Source: Silene latifolia (lineage: Eukaryota; Streptophyta; Magnoliopsida; Caryophyllales; Caryophyllaceae). Taken from it: a DNA stretch of 64,000 nt. The stretch is from assembly GCF_048544455.1 (NCBI RefSeq), contig NC_133538.1, positions 7,138,658 to 7,202,657 on the forward strand, in the 5' to 3' direction. The position numbers were made by a program, and so were the translations under genes. Position 1 is the stretch's first letter. Each line of letters begins with the position of its first letter. The notes beneath the pieces were generated by a model. The model saw nothing but the letters and a program-made list of their open reading frames with translations, was not told where the DNA came from and did not search any database. Shown here piece by piece: positions 34,525 to 45,194 of the stretch.

Positions 34525-35625
34525 TCAAGGAGGCATAGCCAAGATGTTGTTGATGTTGCTCAATACCTTGAAGAAGTAGTCAAAGGCTTGTTCATTGTCA
34601 TTATAAAGATCTTCAATAGACCTTTGCATACGTTGTTCTTCATTGTGGTAACTTGAGTTAACATGGTCACCAAAGCCTTGGTCTTGGGTCATAGCATTAC
34701 CAATATAAGGATTGAATAATCCTTCAAACTCATCATCCCATAAACCACATACTTCATTAGCTTGCTTCCCAATAGTATCATGAGTTGATGAAAACAACTC
34801 CTCTTCCTTCTTGTCATTATGGCCGATGAGGCCTTCTTATTCTTCTCTTGTCATGAGTGGTGGTGAGCTATTCAAGCTCTCATTCTTGTTGAAACATTCT
34901 TGCTCTTTAGATGGAGCATCTTGGAGATTATCCCCTTTGTTCTCCCTTATGGGTGGCGATTCTTTACCCATAGCTTATTCTTTGCATTGAGATGCCAACT
35001 TCTTCCTATCACTTTCTCGGCTATAATGATCAACCATGAAACATGGCTCATGTAAGCGGGGAGCTCCCATTGTCTTGTCAAGGTTAAAAGTGATTGTTTC
35101 ATCTCCCACTTCAAGTGTGAGCTCTCCATGTTTCACATCAATCACCGCTCCCGCGGTGTGTAAGAAAGGTCTTTCTAAAATGATAGGAATGTTGGATTCT
35201 TCCTCCATGTCAACAATAACAAAGTCCACCGGGATGAAGAACTTGCCAATTCTTACCGGCACATCCTCTCATACCCTTAAAGGTGTCTTCGTTGATCGAT
35301 CCGCCATTTCAAGTGTGATATTAGTGCACTTGAGTTCTCCCATTCCTAGCCTTTTGCACACCGAGTACGGCATGACACTCACACTTGCCCCAAGGTTACA
35401 TAGAGCTTTGTTGATTGTAGTGTCGCCAATGGTGCATGGAATAGAGAAACTTCCCGGATCCTTTAGTTTTGGTGGTGAACTTCCTTGTAGGATGGCGCTA
35501 CTCACCTTGGTGAATGCAATAGTCTCTAGCTTCAGGATGGATTTCTTCCTTGTAAGAATATCATTCATGTATTTCGCATAGGCCGGAACATGGTTAATCA
35601 ATTCGGTGAATGGGATTGAGACTTC
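34525..35625 (-). pseudogene. E2 retropepsin (broken, catalytic Asp lost)
   Basis: The frame begins with LINHVPAYAKYMNDILTRKK and has ALCNLGASVSVMPYSVCKRLG, where Asn replaces the catalytic Asp expected before LGA (E1 keeps ALCDLGA). TGA at 35269-35271 and TAA at about 34975-34977 interrupt it. PVRIGKFFIPVDFVIVDM and IPIILERPFLHTAGAVIDV follow. The frame then continues through an acidic, low-complexity tail to a stop at 34525. No RT follows. The N-for-D change alone would abolish activity. Confidence 0.75.
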
Positions 35626-37443
35626 TAAGTCTGCACAATCTCCATAAACTTTCCAAGTTGTTCATCGAACTTAGGCTTAGCTGGACGACTTAGAAATGGA
35701 AGTCTTATCACAATAGGCTCTTTCTCCTTAGCCTTCTCTTCATTCTTCTTCTTTAAGACTTCTTGAATGGTGGTGGGTTCTTCTTCTTTCTTAGAGTTTT
35801 CAACTCTTTCCTTGTCACTAGCATTCACAACGTCTTCATCAATGGGCCTCTTCATACCTTGTACCACTCCTCAAATGGATGGCACTCACCGACTCATGTC
35901 TTGGGGGATTACCTTGAGGTGGTAATTGCCCCTTTTGTCTTTGAGAATTAGAAGATGCTAATTGAGACATTTGGGTCTCCAACATATTTGTGTGAGCTAG
36001 TATGTTGTTAATGGTGATGTCTTTTGCTTGGCTATCCTTTTGCATTTGAGTGAAAAACTCTTGTTGGTTCTTTTTCATTTGGAGGACCTCTTTTTGAACA
36101 TCAAAACCTTGGTCATTTGTTTGATTGTATGGAGGTTGATTTTGATAACTTTGGTTTTGATTGTAAAAGGGTCTTTGAGCTTGGTTTCTCATTGGAGGTG
36201 GGGTGTATGTTTGAGGGTTTTGAACATTTTGACTTTTGTATGAAAAATTGGGGTGGGATTTAGTGTTTTCATTGTAATAATTGGAATAAGGGGTGCCACT
36301 TTTGTATGCTTGGAAAGCATTCACTTGTTCACTTATTCCCCTACATTCACTTTGGTCATGTCCCAAAGTTCCACAACTCTCACATACTCCACTTGGAATT
36401 GATGATGATGCTACCATAGCATTAACATGTTGTTTGGGTGATTTGGAGGCCTCTTCAAGTTTAGCCATGGCCTTCTCAAACTTCAAATTAATGGTATCAA
36501 TATGAGCACTAAGTTGAGCACCCAATTGAGTAATGAAGTCCACCTCATGTTTTCCTCCTCTAGTAGCCTTCTGAGGTCTACTATATTGTGAGTTATGGAC
36601 CGCCATTTCTTCAATTTTTTTCCATGTTTGATTGTCATCGACTTCGGTGAACATACCATTTGATCCCATATTGAGAATGTTTCGGGAGTCTTCATATAGG
36701 CCATTCCAAAATTGTTGTACAAGGAACCACTCGCTAAGTCCATGGTGTGGACAAGATCGACAAGTGTCCTTGAATCTCTCCCATGCTTCATACAAAGATT
36801 CCTCATACCTTTGTTTAAACCCGGTGATTTGGGCTCTCAACATGTTAGTCTTCTCCGAAGGATAGAATTTCTTGTAGAAAGCAAGTAACAATTTCTTCCA
36901 AGAACCAATACCAAGAGTAGCCTTATCTAGGCTCTTCAACCATTGTTTCGCGGAACCAATCAAAGAAAAAAGAAATAAGACCCATCGGATTTGGTCATGA
37001 GTAACTCCGGTTTGAGAAATTGCATCACAATAGTCACAAAAAGTCTCCATATGAGAATGAGGGTCTTCACTAGGCATACCCCCAAATTGACTTCTCTAAA
37101 CTAGTTGAATGAATGCGGATTTGGCAATGAAATTACCGGTTAAATGTTGTGGTGTAGGAGTACCATTTGGTAGGTTCTCCTCGGTTGGTACGGAATGTGA
37201 TGAAAATTTAGGCATTGTGGGTTGATTTTGTGGTGGGTTTTGTATTGGGTTATCCTCTCCTTCTCTTGCAAAAGGGTTGATGAACTCAATGTTATTTGGT
37301 TGGATGTCCACAATCTCACCAATACCTCTCAAAGTATTTCTAGCAAGGCTTCTATTGTAGGTCAAAGTTCTTTCGATTTTAAGATCAATGGGCAACAAGT
37401 TACCTTGTGATTTCCTAGACAAGCAAAATATCAAACAACTCAA
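35625..37443 (-). pseudogene. E2 gag (Retrotrans_gag), nearly intact
   Basis: The frame runs from ATG 37443 with one TAG at 37096-37098, then 412 codons to 35839. A frameshift continues it in 35867-35625 (Lys/Glu-rich, ending near LGKFMEIVQT). Core: GVTHDQIRWVLFLFSLIGSAKQWL, LLLAFYKKFYPSEKTNML and SLYEAWERFKDTCRSCPHHG (about 37030-36700). A zinc-knuckle-like CESCGTLGHDQSEC lies at about 36390-36340, followed by an Asn/Gln/Pro-rich region and the AIHLRSG motif near 35860. It forms the particle core in this family. The TAG fits a CAG change. Confidence 0.8.
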
Positions 37444-37539
37444 AAACAGCTAGAACAACCTTGAGGAGATTGACTTCCCCAAGGTAAAAAAAGACACAAC
37501 TAAAAACAATTAAATAAAATCAAATCAAGTTAACACCGT

Positions 37540-37556
37540 CCCCGGCAACGGCGCCA
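37540..37556 (-). promoter_or_regulatory. E2 primer-binding site, tRNA-Asp
   Basis: Minus strand TGGCGCCGTTGCCGGGG, 4 bases inside the 5' LTR. It is identical to the E1 site and complementary to the 3' end of tRNA-Asp. Confidence 0.9.
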
Positions 37557-37560
37557 TTTT

Positions 37561-39272
37561 TGGTCGTGGAGTAAAACTCGTCGTCAAAAGTTACCCAACC
37601 AAAACAATATTTATAACTTTAAAAACTACTCTTAGTAAAGAGGCAAGTAAAGCTCGGATCCCAAGGGATGGGTATTGATGTAGGATTTTCAATTGTAAAT
37701 GGTCGTGTCTTAGGGTGTCACAATTTGGGGTTGAGATAGGAGATCAATTAAAACTAATTAACAATAAAAACAAAGCAAGGTAGATAAAATGAAGATGTAA
37801 ACAATTGATTAAAAGTACTAGGGTGTCATGGGTTCATAGAGGATTCATGGGAGTTGATCATACAAACATGTTCTCTACTAGATGCAAGCACTTATTGTTG
37901 TGATGGGATCGAGTTAGTATATATCTTAAAATCCCTAAGAAGGTTTGGGTCCCGGAGCCGAATCGATTAGATTGTACAACACCTACAAGTCGACTTAGTC
38001 CTTCATATCCAGCTATATGCATGGTCTAATGAGACTCGAGTTGGCTTATGTCTTGCAAGTCTAATTGAAAAGATAAGTGATGGGTAAAAAATGCAAGGAT
38101 TCATAGGCTCGCTTTTCATCAAACATAACATGTGCATAAGTTGGAATCACAACAAGCAAGCAAATTAATTATGAAAACATATTAGATTAAGTATGAATTA
38201 ATCCCCATGTTGGTTTCCCCTAATTCCCCATTAACCCTAGCTAAGGAACTACTCACTCATTATCAAGTTTAGCATGCTAACAAGGTTGTCAATCATACTA
38301 GCAAGGCAAAACATGATGAACAAATGAAAATGATTAACAATAATTAAAAGGATTAAGAGAGAATTATACTTATGAAGATTCAAAAATAATAATGCAAAGA
38401 ATAATAGAAGTACTTGATGATTGATGGAAGGTTGTCAATCTCCCAATAAACTCAAATAATCTTCTAATTACCCAAAATAAATGATGAACAATAGAGAAAT
38501 TAAGGAAAGATTAAGGAATGAGATTTGTATTAAGACTAGATTAAGAGTTTATTACAAGATTAAGATGAGATTACTAATTAATTACAACTTGATTAAGAGA
38601 GCATGCTAATCTAGGTAGTACAAAGGGGTATTTATACTAAAGAATAGGTACATAAATTAGGGTTACAAAGGACTTAAATGACTATTAAAACCCTTAGGAA
38701 AAGTTGAGGAAATGCTCCTCTCCAAGGAGATGAGCATCTCCGTTTTGTTGGTCCCGTGTGGATATGCTCGTCCCAAGCGGCTTAGAAGCTGGCACGGTGG
38801 GTTCTGTCAGGAGATCCGGGCGGATCATAGAGGAGACGCTCGGATCCTAGGGCTTCAAGACGAGCGTCTTAAGCTCGGGACGCTCGGATTGTGGTGCAGG
38901 GAGATGTCCGGATTGCTGGGAATCCGCTCGGATCCTTGGTCGGACAACTTTTCTTCTCTTCATTCCTCAACAATTCGGGGGGGATCTTGTTGAGGATGCA
39001 AGGATCCTTTCATCATTGCCTAATCTACTTTATTATCTACATAGGCCTTCTAGTATCGTCTTCCCTTTGTTTCTTGGTCATTGGATGCGATCAATTTAGC
39101 TCCATTTCGCCATGTAAATGCAAGGTTTTCACTCCTCTCCTACCAAGGAAACAAAACCTCCAAGAATACATAAAATAGGAAACTAAAGATAGTAAATGAC
39201 CCAATTATGCACTATAAGCATAGGAACGAGGCTAATTCGGGGACTAAATGTGCTCAAATATGAGTCGCATCA
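37561..39272 (-). repeat. E2 5' LTR
   Basis: 1712 bp partner of 28205-29913, with small indels and base changes. The motif array is at 38766-38934. Confidence 0.92.
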
Positions 39273-39777
39273 TGCTAGAGGTGGGGGTGGCTTGCCGGTA
39301 AACCAAGGCATGAGGTTACTGGCTCCACACTCAGTCGGAATGTCCCTAAGGGCTCCCTTCTCTGGTCTAGCAAGGCCGAGGTGGGTGGAAAACATGTCCG
39401 TGGTCAGAAAGAAGCTAGTGTTCATGAGACGGAACTCCACGGTCTTCTCCACCGCATCATAAAAAAAGGAACTCATGAGCTCAAACGTTAGAAAAGCATA
39501 AAAGTGTTTCCTAAGACGATACAGCCCGGTCATACCCAAAGTCTCAAAGATGTGCCTCACATCAACCTCAATCCCTATGTAAAGCAATGTAGCGGGTGGG
39601 TTTCATACGCCGTTTCTGTAAAGCAATGAAAACATCTCTTTGCTGAAAATCAGCAAAGACAGCAGAAGGGTACTCAGGCACCGCTGGGACCGTAGGTCCC
39701 CCACTCCCCTCACCTACCTCAGGCTAAGAGGCCCTCCCCCTCTTACTTTGGCGGGTTCCAATAGTTGGTCTCGGCAT

Positions 39778-40600
39778 CTGTTTTCAACACATCTTAGATA
39801 CACAAACAACATGTACTTGAAAACATATAAACCTTCATGTATAGCTATGTAAAAAGAACTACTATGTACACACTTTCACCAAACAATCCAAATTTCAAGT
39901 ATACAACTCTCAGATGCTTATCAGACAGTCTCTACAACTATCAATTTATGACGATTATAACATCAATTAATAACCCAACTACAAATTTTAAGGATTAAAC
40001 TTTCAAAATAGTTCCACAAATAGACAAATTTCACAAAGAATATTGGACGAATTTAAGTTTGGGGCACTTTTAAGACAGAGTTTTAAGGCAAAATTTTGAT
40101 CAAAGTTCATCAAAAACAACACTAAACATGATACCCATAACATACATCACTTAATATTCCCCCTTTCATATGCAAAAGACAACCAAAAATCAATTTGAAT
40201 CCCCAAACCCTAGAAAATTCAGTTCATACAAACCCCCAAATTGATTCGATTTTTCTACTCCTAACATCAATACTCAACAAATTAAAGCAAATAGATCATG
40301 TTATAAAAATTATAAGCAAGATTTTATGCATATAAATCGAATTTTTCAGCAAACACCAACTATTTTACATGTTTTTAATCAATTAAAAACATAAATAAGG
40401 ATGAATATTCTTACCTTGAATGATTAGCAAGTAAAGAGGATGAATTAAACAAGGAAAACACCAAGATTCAAGCACCAAAACACAAGGTTTGAGAGCAAAT
40501 AGAGATATAGAGGATGTTAGGGTTTATGAATGAAGTAGAATAAGAAGAAAGAATTAAGAAGAAGGGATATGAATCCCGCATAAACCCGGGTACTGCTCAC
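39778..40600 (-). other. Leader upstream of the E3 ORF
   Basis: AT-rich with no gene. The minus strand at about 40410-40425 reads CATTCAAGGTAAGAATATTC, an excellent splice-donor match comparable to the weaker one upstream of the E1 ORF. Confidence 0.45.
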
Positions 40601-40746
40601 TTACTCGATCGAGTGGCCTCTACTCGATCGAGTTGGAGCTACTCGATCGAGTTTTCGCTGACAGTTTCAGCTTTTCCGATCTTATAACTTCTGAACTAGA
40701 TTGAATGTGGTCTACTCAATGGAGTAGGCACTCGTACTCGGTCGAG
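40601..40746. repeat. ACTCGATCGAGT cluster upstream of the E3 ORF
   Basis: Six full or near copies (tactcgatcgagtg, tactcgatcgagtt, tactcgatcgagtt, tactcaatggagta, a truncated ggcactcg, tactcggtcgagca). It lies about 0.8 kb upstream of the ORF start, like the corresponding cluster in E1. Confidence 0.85.
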
Positions 40747-41695
40747 CAAAATTAAGAATAAGGTCAAAAGTTACGAGTTTGGTTAATAATTCCTGCAAAA
40801 CAACAACTCGTGTTGATTCCAAAATGTATTTGGAAATCGTCACAGATTATTATATTCATACACAACACACTATTACCACTCAATGTAACGCAACGGTTTC
40901 GTCCAACCAAGACACATATTACTCCATTCTATAACAATTACCATGCAAAACGGTTTACCACACTATTAACTTATTCACGCATACATTCAACACATTATTT
41001 CACTCCTAATCATACATTTGCAAACTTCAATAATCCAACTTATACTCACATTACTCGAAGTATTCATCTAACAATAAACCATCATTTATCATCTGAGTTT
41101 GCTAACAATTCAATCATGTCACAATAAATTATCAACTAATTTATTCAACTTAACTATGTCATATTATAAAAGTACTCAACAATTCATCCATTGCAATTCT
41201 AATTACCACTTAACAAACTCTACCATCCAACATAAAACTTACCATTCCTTTAAGTACTCATACGTATACAAAGACTCGCAACTCCTTTATAACTAGTACG
41301 CATAGAAAGACTTAAAACGCATCATCACCACCACATCACCCAACATTGTCATACACAATTGACACTTCACCATTTCTACCTCATTCACCCACACTTCTAC
41401 TCATCCATAACCCTACGCAGTTCATCATCACAAATACACGTACTAAACATCAACAGAAAATCTATCACAGTTATTTCCAACTTATCCATTATACACATTA
41501 GGCACATAATTTCCGACTCGATATTCCCATAATCGGTGACTGGCTTAAGCATAATAGGGGCGTGATTTTGAAATGAGGGCGCCTACTCACCCAAAATCAA
41601 GCATCAGCTGGGGCTCCCAACACACATACACCAGGTTCATTTTATTAGACTCACTGCGTTCATTAGGCTCATTTGTTACAGGCTCCAAAACCGTC
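40747..41695 (-). other. Element A 5' interior
   Basis: AC-rich, low-complexity sequence between A's PBS and E3. No gag is recognisable; the 105-codon plus-strand frame here is compositional. Confidence 0.5.
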
Positions 41696-41707
41696 GCTCT
41701 GATACCA
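41696..41707 (-). promoter_or_regulatory. Element A primer-binding site, initiator tRNA-Met
   Basis: Minus strand TGGTATCAGAGC, complementary to the 3' end of initiator tRNA-Met. It lies 3 bases inside the LTR edge. This PBS is usual for plant chromoviruses and distinct from the tRNA-Asp site of E1 and E2. Confidence 0.85.
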
Positions 41708-41710
41708 CTT

Positions 41711-43023
41711 TATAACACCCCCATCTACCAAGGAGCCTTAACAAGACCTTCCCTACCAGATAAGGCCGTTACCATCTCGGTTTCCCGAGGACAGTAATAA
41801 TCAAATGTCGATGAAAGAACTTTTAAGTTACATTATAAGTGATTTACAAAAAACTGACGATAAGATAAATACACTCAAAACTACTATCATCTATGTGAAG
41901 CTACATCTGCCATGACTCGTGGTAGACTCATCCCTCCAAGCACCCAACTAAGGTCCATACATCAACCTGTTATGACCGACTGCTCACCATAGTGGATCAC
42001 GGCAGACACAACATAAACAAACAACATAACAAACCACACAAGGTCAGCAACTAAGATAACAAAACAAAAGCAGACTACACGATTACAACAATACACACAC
42101 ACACACACACACACACACACCACCTCCTCTAATCAACCACCATCTCTGACTGCCCGAAGGACCAGTTCTGCCAGTGGGGACCGTACCCGTTCCCACCTAA
42201 GCCCCGCTCATCTAATCCGAGCGATAAACCCATGTTCCTTAATGTGCACATCCCCTCCCGTGGCGGGTTCCACGGAGGGCGAACTAAGGGCGTGAAGCCA
42301 CTCCCGCAAGTGACTCCACTCAGCCGAGGGCGCACCTCAAGAACCACAGACAAACAATCACAATCAGCTGTACAACAACAAACACCAACTACTATACCAA
42401 CACAACATTAACAACTACCACAACCAATCAGCAATACTGACTCTACACCAACCAAACAACATCAACAGACTCTCTAGACAATCACAGTACTGAGTAGGCG
42501 AACCTAGCTTTAGCAAACAACAGCGATTCCGCGTCCGATCACAAGATATCAACCAACCATGAAAACCACCTATTCAATCAATGCAACCACCCATTACTAC
42601 CACTACAAAACTAACTGTAAACAATGATGACAATGATGATGACGATAACATACCTATACAAAGTAATCCGGTGTCAAGACCGCTACCCGACTCAAGCATC
42701 CCATCCCCATGGTGTAAGCATCCTCAAAGGCCTCAAGGAAAGGGATTATGATGAAGGAGAAAGGAGGTGACGGCATCTAGGTTTGGGAAATAGAAGTGGA
42801 AAAATGATTTGGGGTCTCACGATATACGATTTATAATTCCCTGCTGCAACCTCGTTACTCGGTCGAGTAACTAACTTACTCGATCGAGTGACCTCTACTC
42901 GATCGAGCTCCCAAGCTACTCGATCGAGTAGCCTCATCTAGATCGAGTACCACACAAACCAAAGCTCACCACGTCACAAGTCATCACTCGTAAAGTTTCC
43001 CAAGGTCAAGATCGGTGTCTAAG
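41711..43023 (-). repeat. Element A 5' LTR, outer end truncated
   Basis: Matches 910-1129 plus 12116-13333. The last 45 or so bases of the LTR, the TGTAATACACG end, are missing at 43023, where the split ORF resumes. It contains a short CA run (42092-42123) and the palindrome cluster at 42856-42949. Confidence 0.8.
42856..42949. repeat. ACTCGATCGAGT cluster in A right LTR
   Basis: Five copies in the order of 13165-13258. The first differs by one base (tactcggtcgagta here). Confidence 0.85.
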
Positions 43024-43260
43024 TTTCCCGAGGAATACCATAAATAAAAAAGCGGACATGGCCATCACCACAATTTGGAGGATCCACAACGAAATCATCC
43101 TCATTATGCCGACATTTAGTAGTAAATGTATGAGTATTACGACACTCCCCGCATAACCAGACCCCCATCCGCTGCAAAGTAATTTCAGCATTAGAAAAAA
43201 CCGTCAAAACTATCAGAAAGAGTTTGACGCGTAAGTGCCATAGCTTCCCTACGACAATGC
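43024..43260 (-). pseudogene. Reverse-transcriptase-associated ORF, upstream half
   Basis: Reading right to left, MALTRQTLSDSFDGFF is followed, after a one-base shift in a T run near 43200, by RMGVWLCGECRNTHTF, then CRHNEDDFV and a final segment near GDGHVRFFIYGIPRE. The Cys/His spacing looks like a zinc-binding segment, and from memory these blocks lead the plant mobile-element protein whose later part is at 435-909. Identification is from recall only. Confidence 0.5.
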
Positions 43261-44135
43261 TGATCCTTAATTAAAGTGCCATAGTAAGGAGGCTTTAACA
43301 AGTCCCTTACCACTACCATCACGACACCCATGAAGACCAACGAAAGGGCAGTGATATCGAACCAATGCAGGCATGGAGCGAAAGATGCAAAGCAATCGAG
43401 AATGCTAGCAACCCACACGCATACCCGAGAGACCACAGCCACCACACTAACTAGACCACGATCAGAACAAAGCACACCAATCGTGGCCCAATGGCGGCAG
43501 CAACAACCCTCAAAAAAAAGCAGCAAACAAGAGTAAAACGCGGCCAAAGAAGGGAACCTGACCGTTGTCGACGAAGAAACCACCAGTAGCGTAGAAACCA
43601 CCAGTAGCCACCCCAGCAACAAGAAACCGCACCAGCATGCCAAGGCTGGCGGCAAAGAACGGAACAGTAGCACCCAACCACAAATGCCGAAAATCCGCAA
43701 CCCACTACCCAAACCACGGCAACACCTCAACGGCAGGATGACCAAAAAAGGACCACGCCTGAATCCTAGAAACCCGCCGGAAACCTAGCAAGACCAACAA
43801 AAACAGAAAGAGAAAAAGAAAAAAAACGAGTGACAGAATACCGCAAAAACAAGACCCGAACCAGACCGACAAACACCAGTGTGATAACGACTGAGGACGG
43901 CCGACGAGGAAGGTGGCAGACTAACCACAGACGACCACCGGTGAGGGACCCAAAGCAGCGGCTAAACAAACGTATAAGATGGAACCCTAATCAGAAAAGG
44001 CATAAGAAGGAACACCACAACCCACGTTTGGAACGACGGCGACTTGAGGTTTCCGGCGGTGATGAGTGGTGACGGCGGCGACGTGAGGTGGCCGACGGCG
44101 GGTGTGATGACGTGCGCAATGCCATAATCCGCTGA

Positions 44136-44139
<4 letters not shown>
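43261..44139 (-). other. GC-rich gene-5'-end-like sequence
   Basis: Unlike its AT-rich surroundings, this is GC-rich on the minus strand, beginning after a GA repeat with CCGCCGTC-type stretches and ATTAGGGTTCC. It resembles a plant 5' UTR and first intron leading to the split ORF. Long frames here (for example 184 codons at 43191-43745) have no recognisable domain. Confidence 0.4.
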
Positions 44140-44166
<27 letters not shown>

Positions 44167-44175
44167 ACCTCTCTC

Positions 44176-44216
<41 letters not shown>

Positions 44217-44258
44217 TTTAAAGGATGCGCGCAGCTATCATTAATAGAAAAACAAAAG

Positions 44259-44300
<42 letters not shown>

Positions 44301-44301
44301 T
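44140..44301. repeat. (CT)n and two (ATT)n microsatellites
   Basis: CT run at 44140-44166, ATT runs at 44175-44217 and 44259-44301. The right ATT run could be the 3' tail of the minus-strand LINE fragment. Confidence 0.9.
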
Positions 44302-44369
44302 TGCTATAATGTAAGAATTCTCATTAATGATCGAATATCCGCAATACAAACTACTCAATGATCACATTT

Positions 44370-45020
44370 TTAGTGCTAATATTACAACAATTGCACTCTA
44401 GACAACCAAAGTTTATCATTAACATTGATAAACTGAGGACTCAAAACTCTAATTCTAGTATGGATAACACGCCAAATATGCTCAGCTATTAATTCAGGCC
44501 GTGAAACCTTAAAAAACAGCCTCGCCTCATTACGCTGATTCCAAATTAGGTACCAAGCTGCCAAAAGAATAGCAGTGGTCACCTGTTTCCTCAACCTGCT
44601 CCATCTTTTCTTCATGATACACTGCAACTGATTAGTAGCATCTAGCCGAGCACCCAACTTCACAGCTAGATAACTATAGATCTTATGGCTGAATCTGCAC
44701 TCTTGAAACAAATGGGCATGACTCTCTTGTAGCAAGGCCACAGATACAGCAACTGTCATCACTAGAAATCTGCAACTTAAATAACTTCTCCTTCAACATT
44801 AAAGCCTGACTTGCAATAAGCCAGGCAATGAAGCAATGCTTAGGAGGAGACACAGCATTCCAAACAGATCTATGCCAGTCAACAACTGGTCTTTTATCTC
44901 TCAACCAAGAATAGCACGACTTCACAGAGTAGTCACCTACACCTATACTCCAAATACCATCAGAAAACCCATCCTTAATAGTATCTCGAACATGACAAAC
45001 TTTCCTCCAATGCCAACTGG
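44370..45020 (-). pseudogene. LINE 3' end, zinc-binding reverse-transcriptase domain
   Basis: Minus-strand frames contain SVKSCYSWLRDKRPVVDWHRSVWNAVSPPKHCFIAWL and then CCICGLATRES...HLFQECRFS, the zf-RVT pattern of plant L1-type LINE ORF2 C-termini. A Trp/Asn-rich end (AAWYLIWNQRNEARLF) follows. A frameshift near 44720 separates the two parts. RT and endonuclease domains are absent, so this is a 5'-truncated copy ending near an ATT tail. Confidence 0.8.
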
Positions 45021-45045
45021 TATCAGAGGATGGATTATAGGATTA

Positions 45046-45070
45046 TTATTATTATTGTTACTAATACTAC

Positions 45071-45105
<35 letters not shown>

Positions 45106-45112
45106 TTAGTAT
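45046..45112. repeat. ATT/ACT trinucleotide tract
   Basis: attattatt...actactact followed by a short imperfect stretch, abutting the truncated start of C's 5' LTR. Confidence 0.85.
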
Positions 45113-45158
45113 TACACGAGAACAACAACTCACGCGGCCCAATGTTCACGTCCCAACT

Positions 45159-45194
45159 CACTCGGCCGAGTATAAACTTTACTCGACCGAGTAT
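45159..45194. repeat. Palindrome pair in the C 5' LTR
   Basis: cactcggccgagta and tactcgaccgagta, the GGCC/GACC variants of the ACTCGATCGAGT motif. The fuller array of the 3' LTR (52044-52172) is truncated here. Confidence 0.8.

Larger units (their letters stand above)
28205..39272 (-). mobile_element. E2: second Athila-like element lacking pol
   Basis: 11,068 bp with LTRs tggtcgtgg...cgcatca and a perfect 5-bp TSD tgcta (28200-28204 and 39273-39277). Minus-strand order: 5' LTR, tRNA-Asp PBS, gag, retropepsin, a short motif array, ATHILA ORF, 3' UTR, 3' LTR. No RT, RNase H or integrase is present between protease and ATHILA ORF. The layout is the same as E1, but the LTR sequence and the repeated motif differ. 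Confidence 0.9.
27166..39777 (-). pseudogene. E3 ATHILA-type ORF, split by E2
   Basis: Starts at ATG 39775-39777 (MPRPTIGTRQSKRG), runs to 39273, is interrupted by E2, and resumes at 28204 to end at 27166. The right part has TAG at 39724-39726 and a frameshift near 39600, then an ATHILA-like block (DVRHIFETLGM...FYAFLTFELMSSFF...TVEFRLMNTSFFLTTDMFSTHLGL). The left part has TAG at 27808-27810 and 27418-27420, both in one frame. It includes an acidic DSDDDEEVPD stretch, basic GRGPRRVKERM and a terminal Gly/Glu-rich tail. All three in-frame stops are TAG, as expected from CAG codons. No gag or protease accompanies it, so it is a lone ATHILA ORF inside element A. Confidence 0.65.

Noticed and set aside
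43191-43745. 184-codon minus-strand frame with many Cys/Val/Leu
   Set aside because: No domain, a poor start, and its codon content fits a GC-rich UTR or intron. The real ORF piece (43024-43260) uses another frame.
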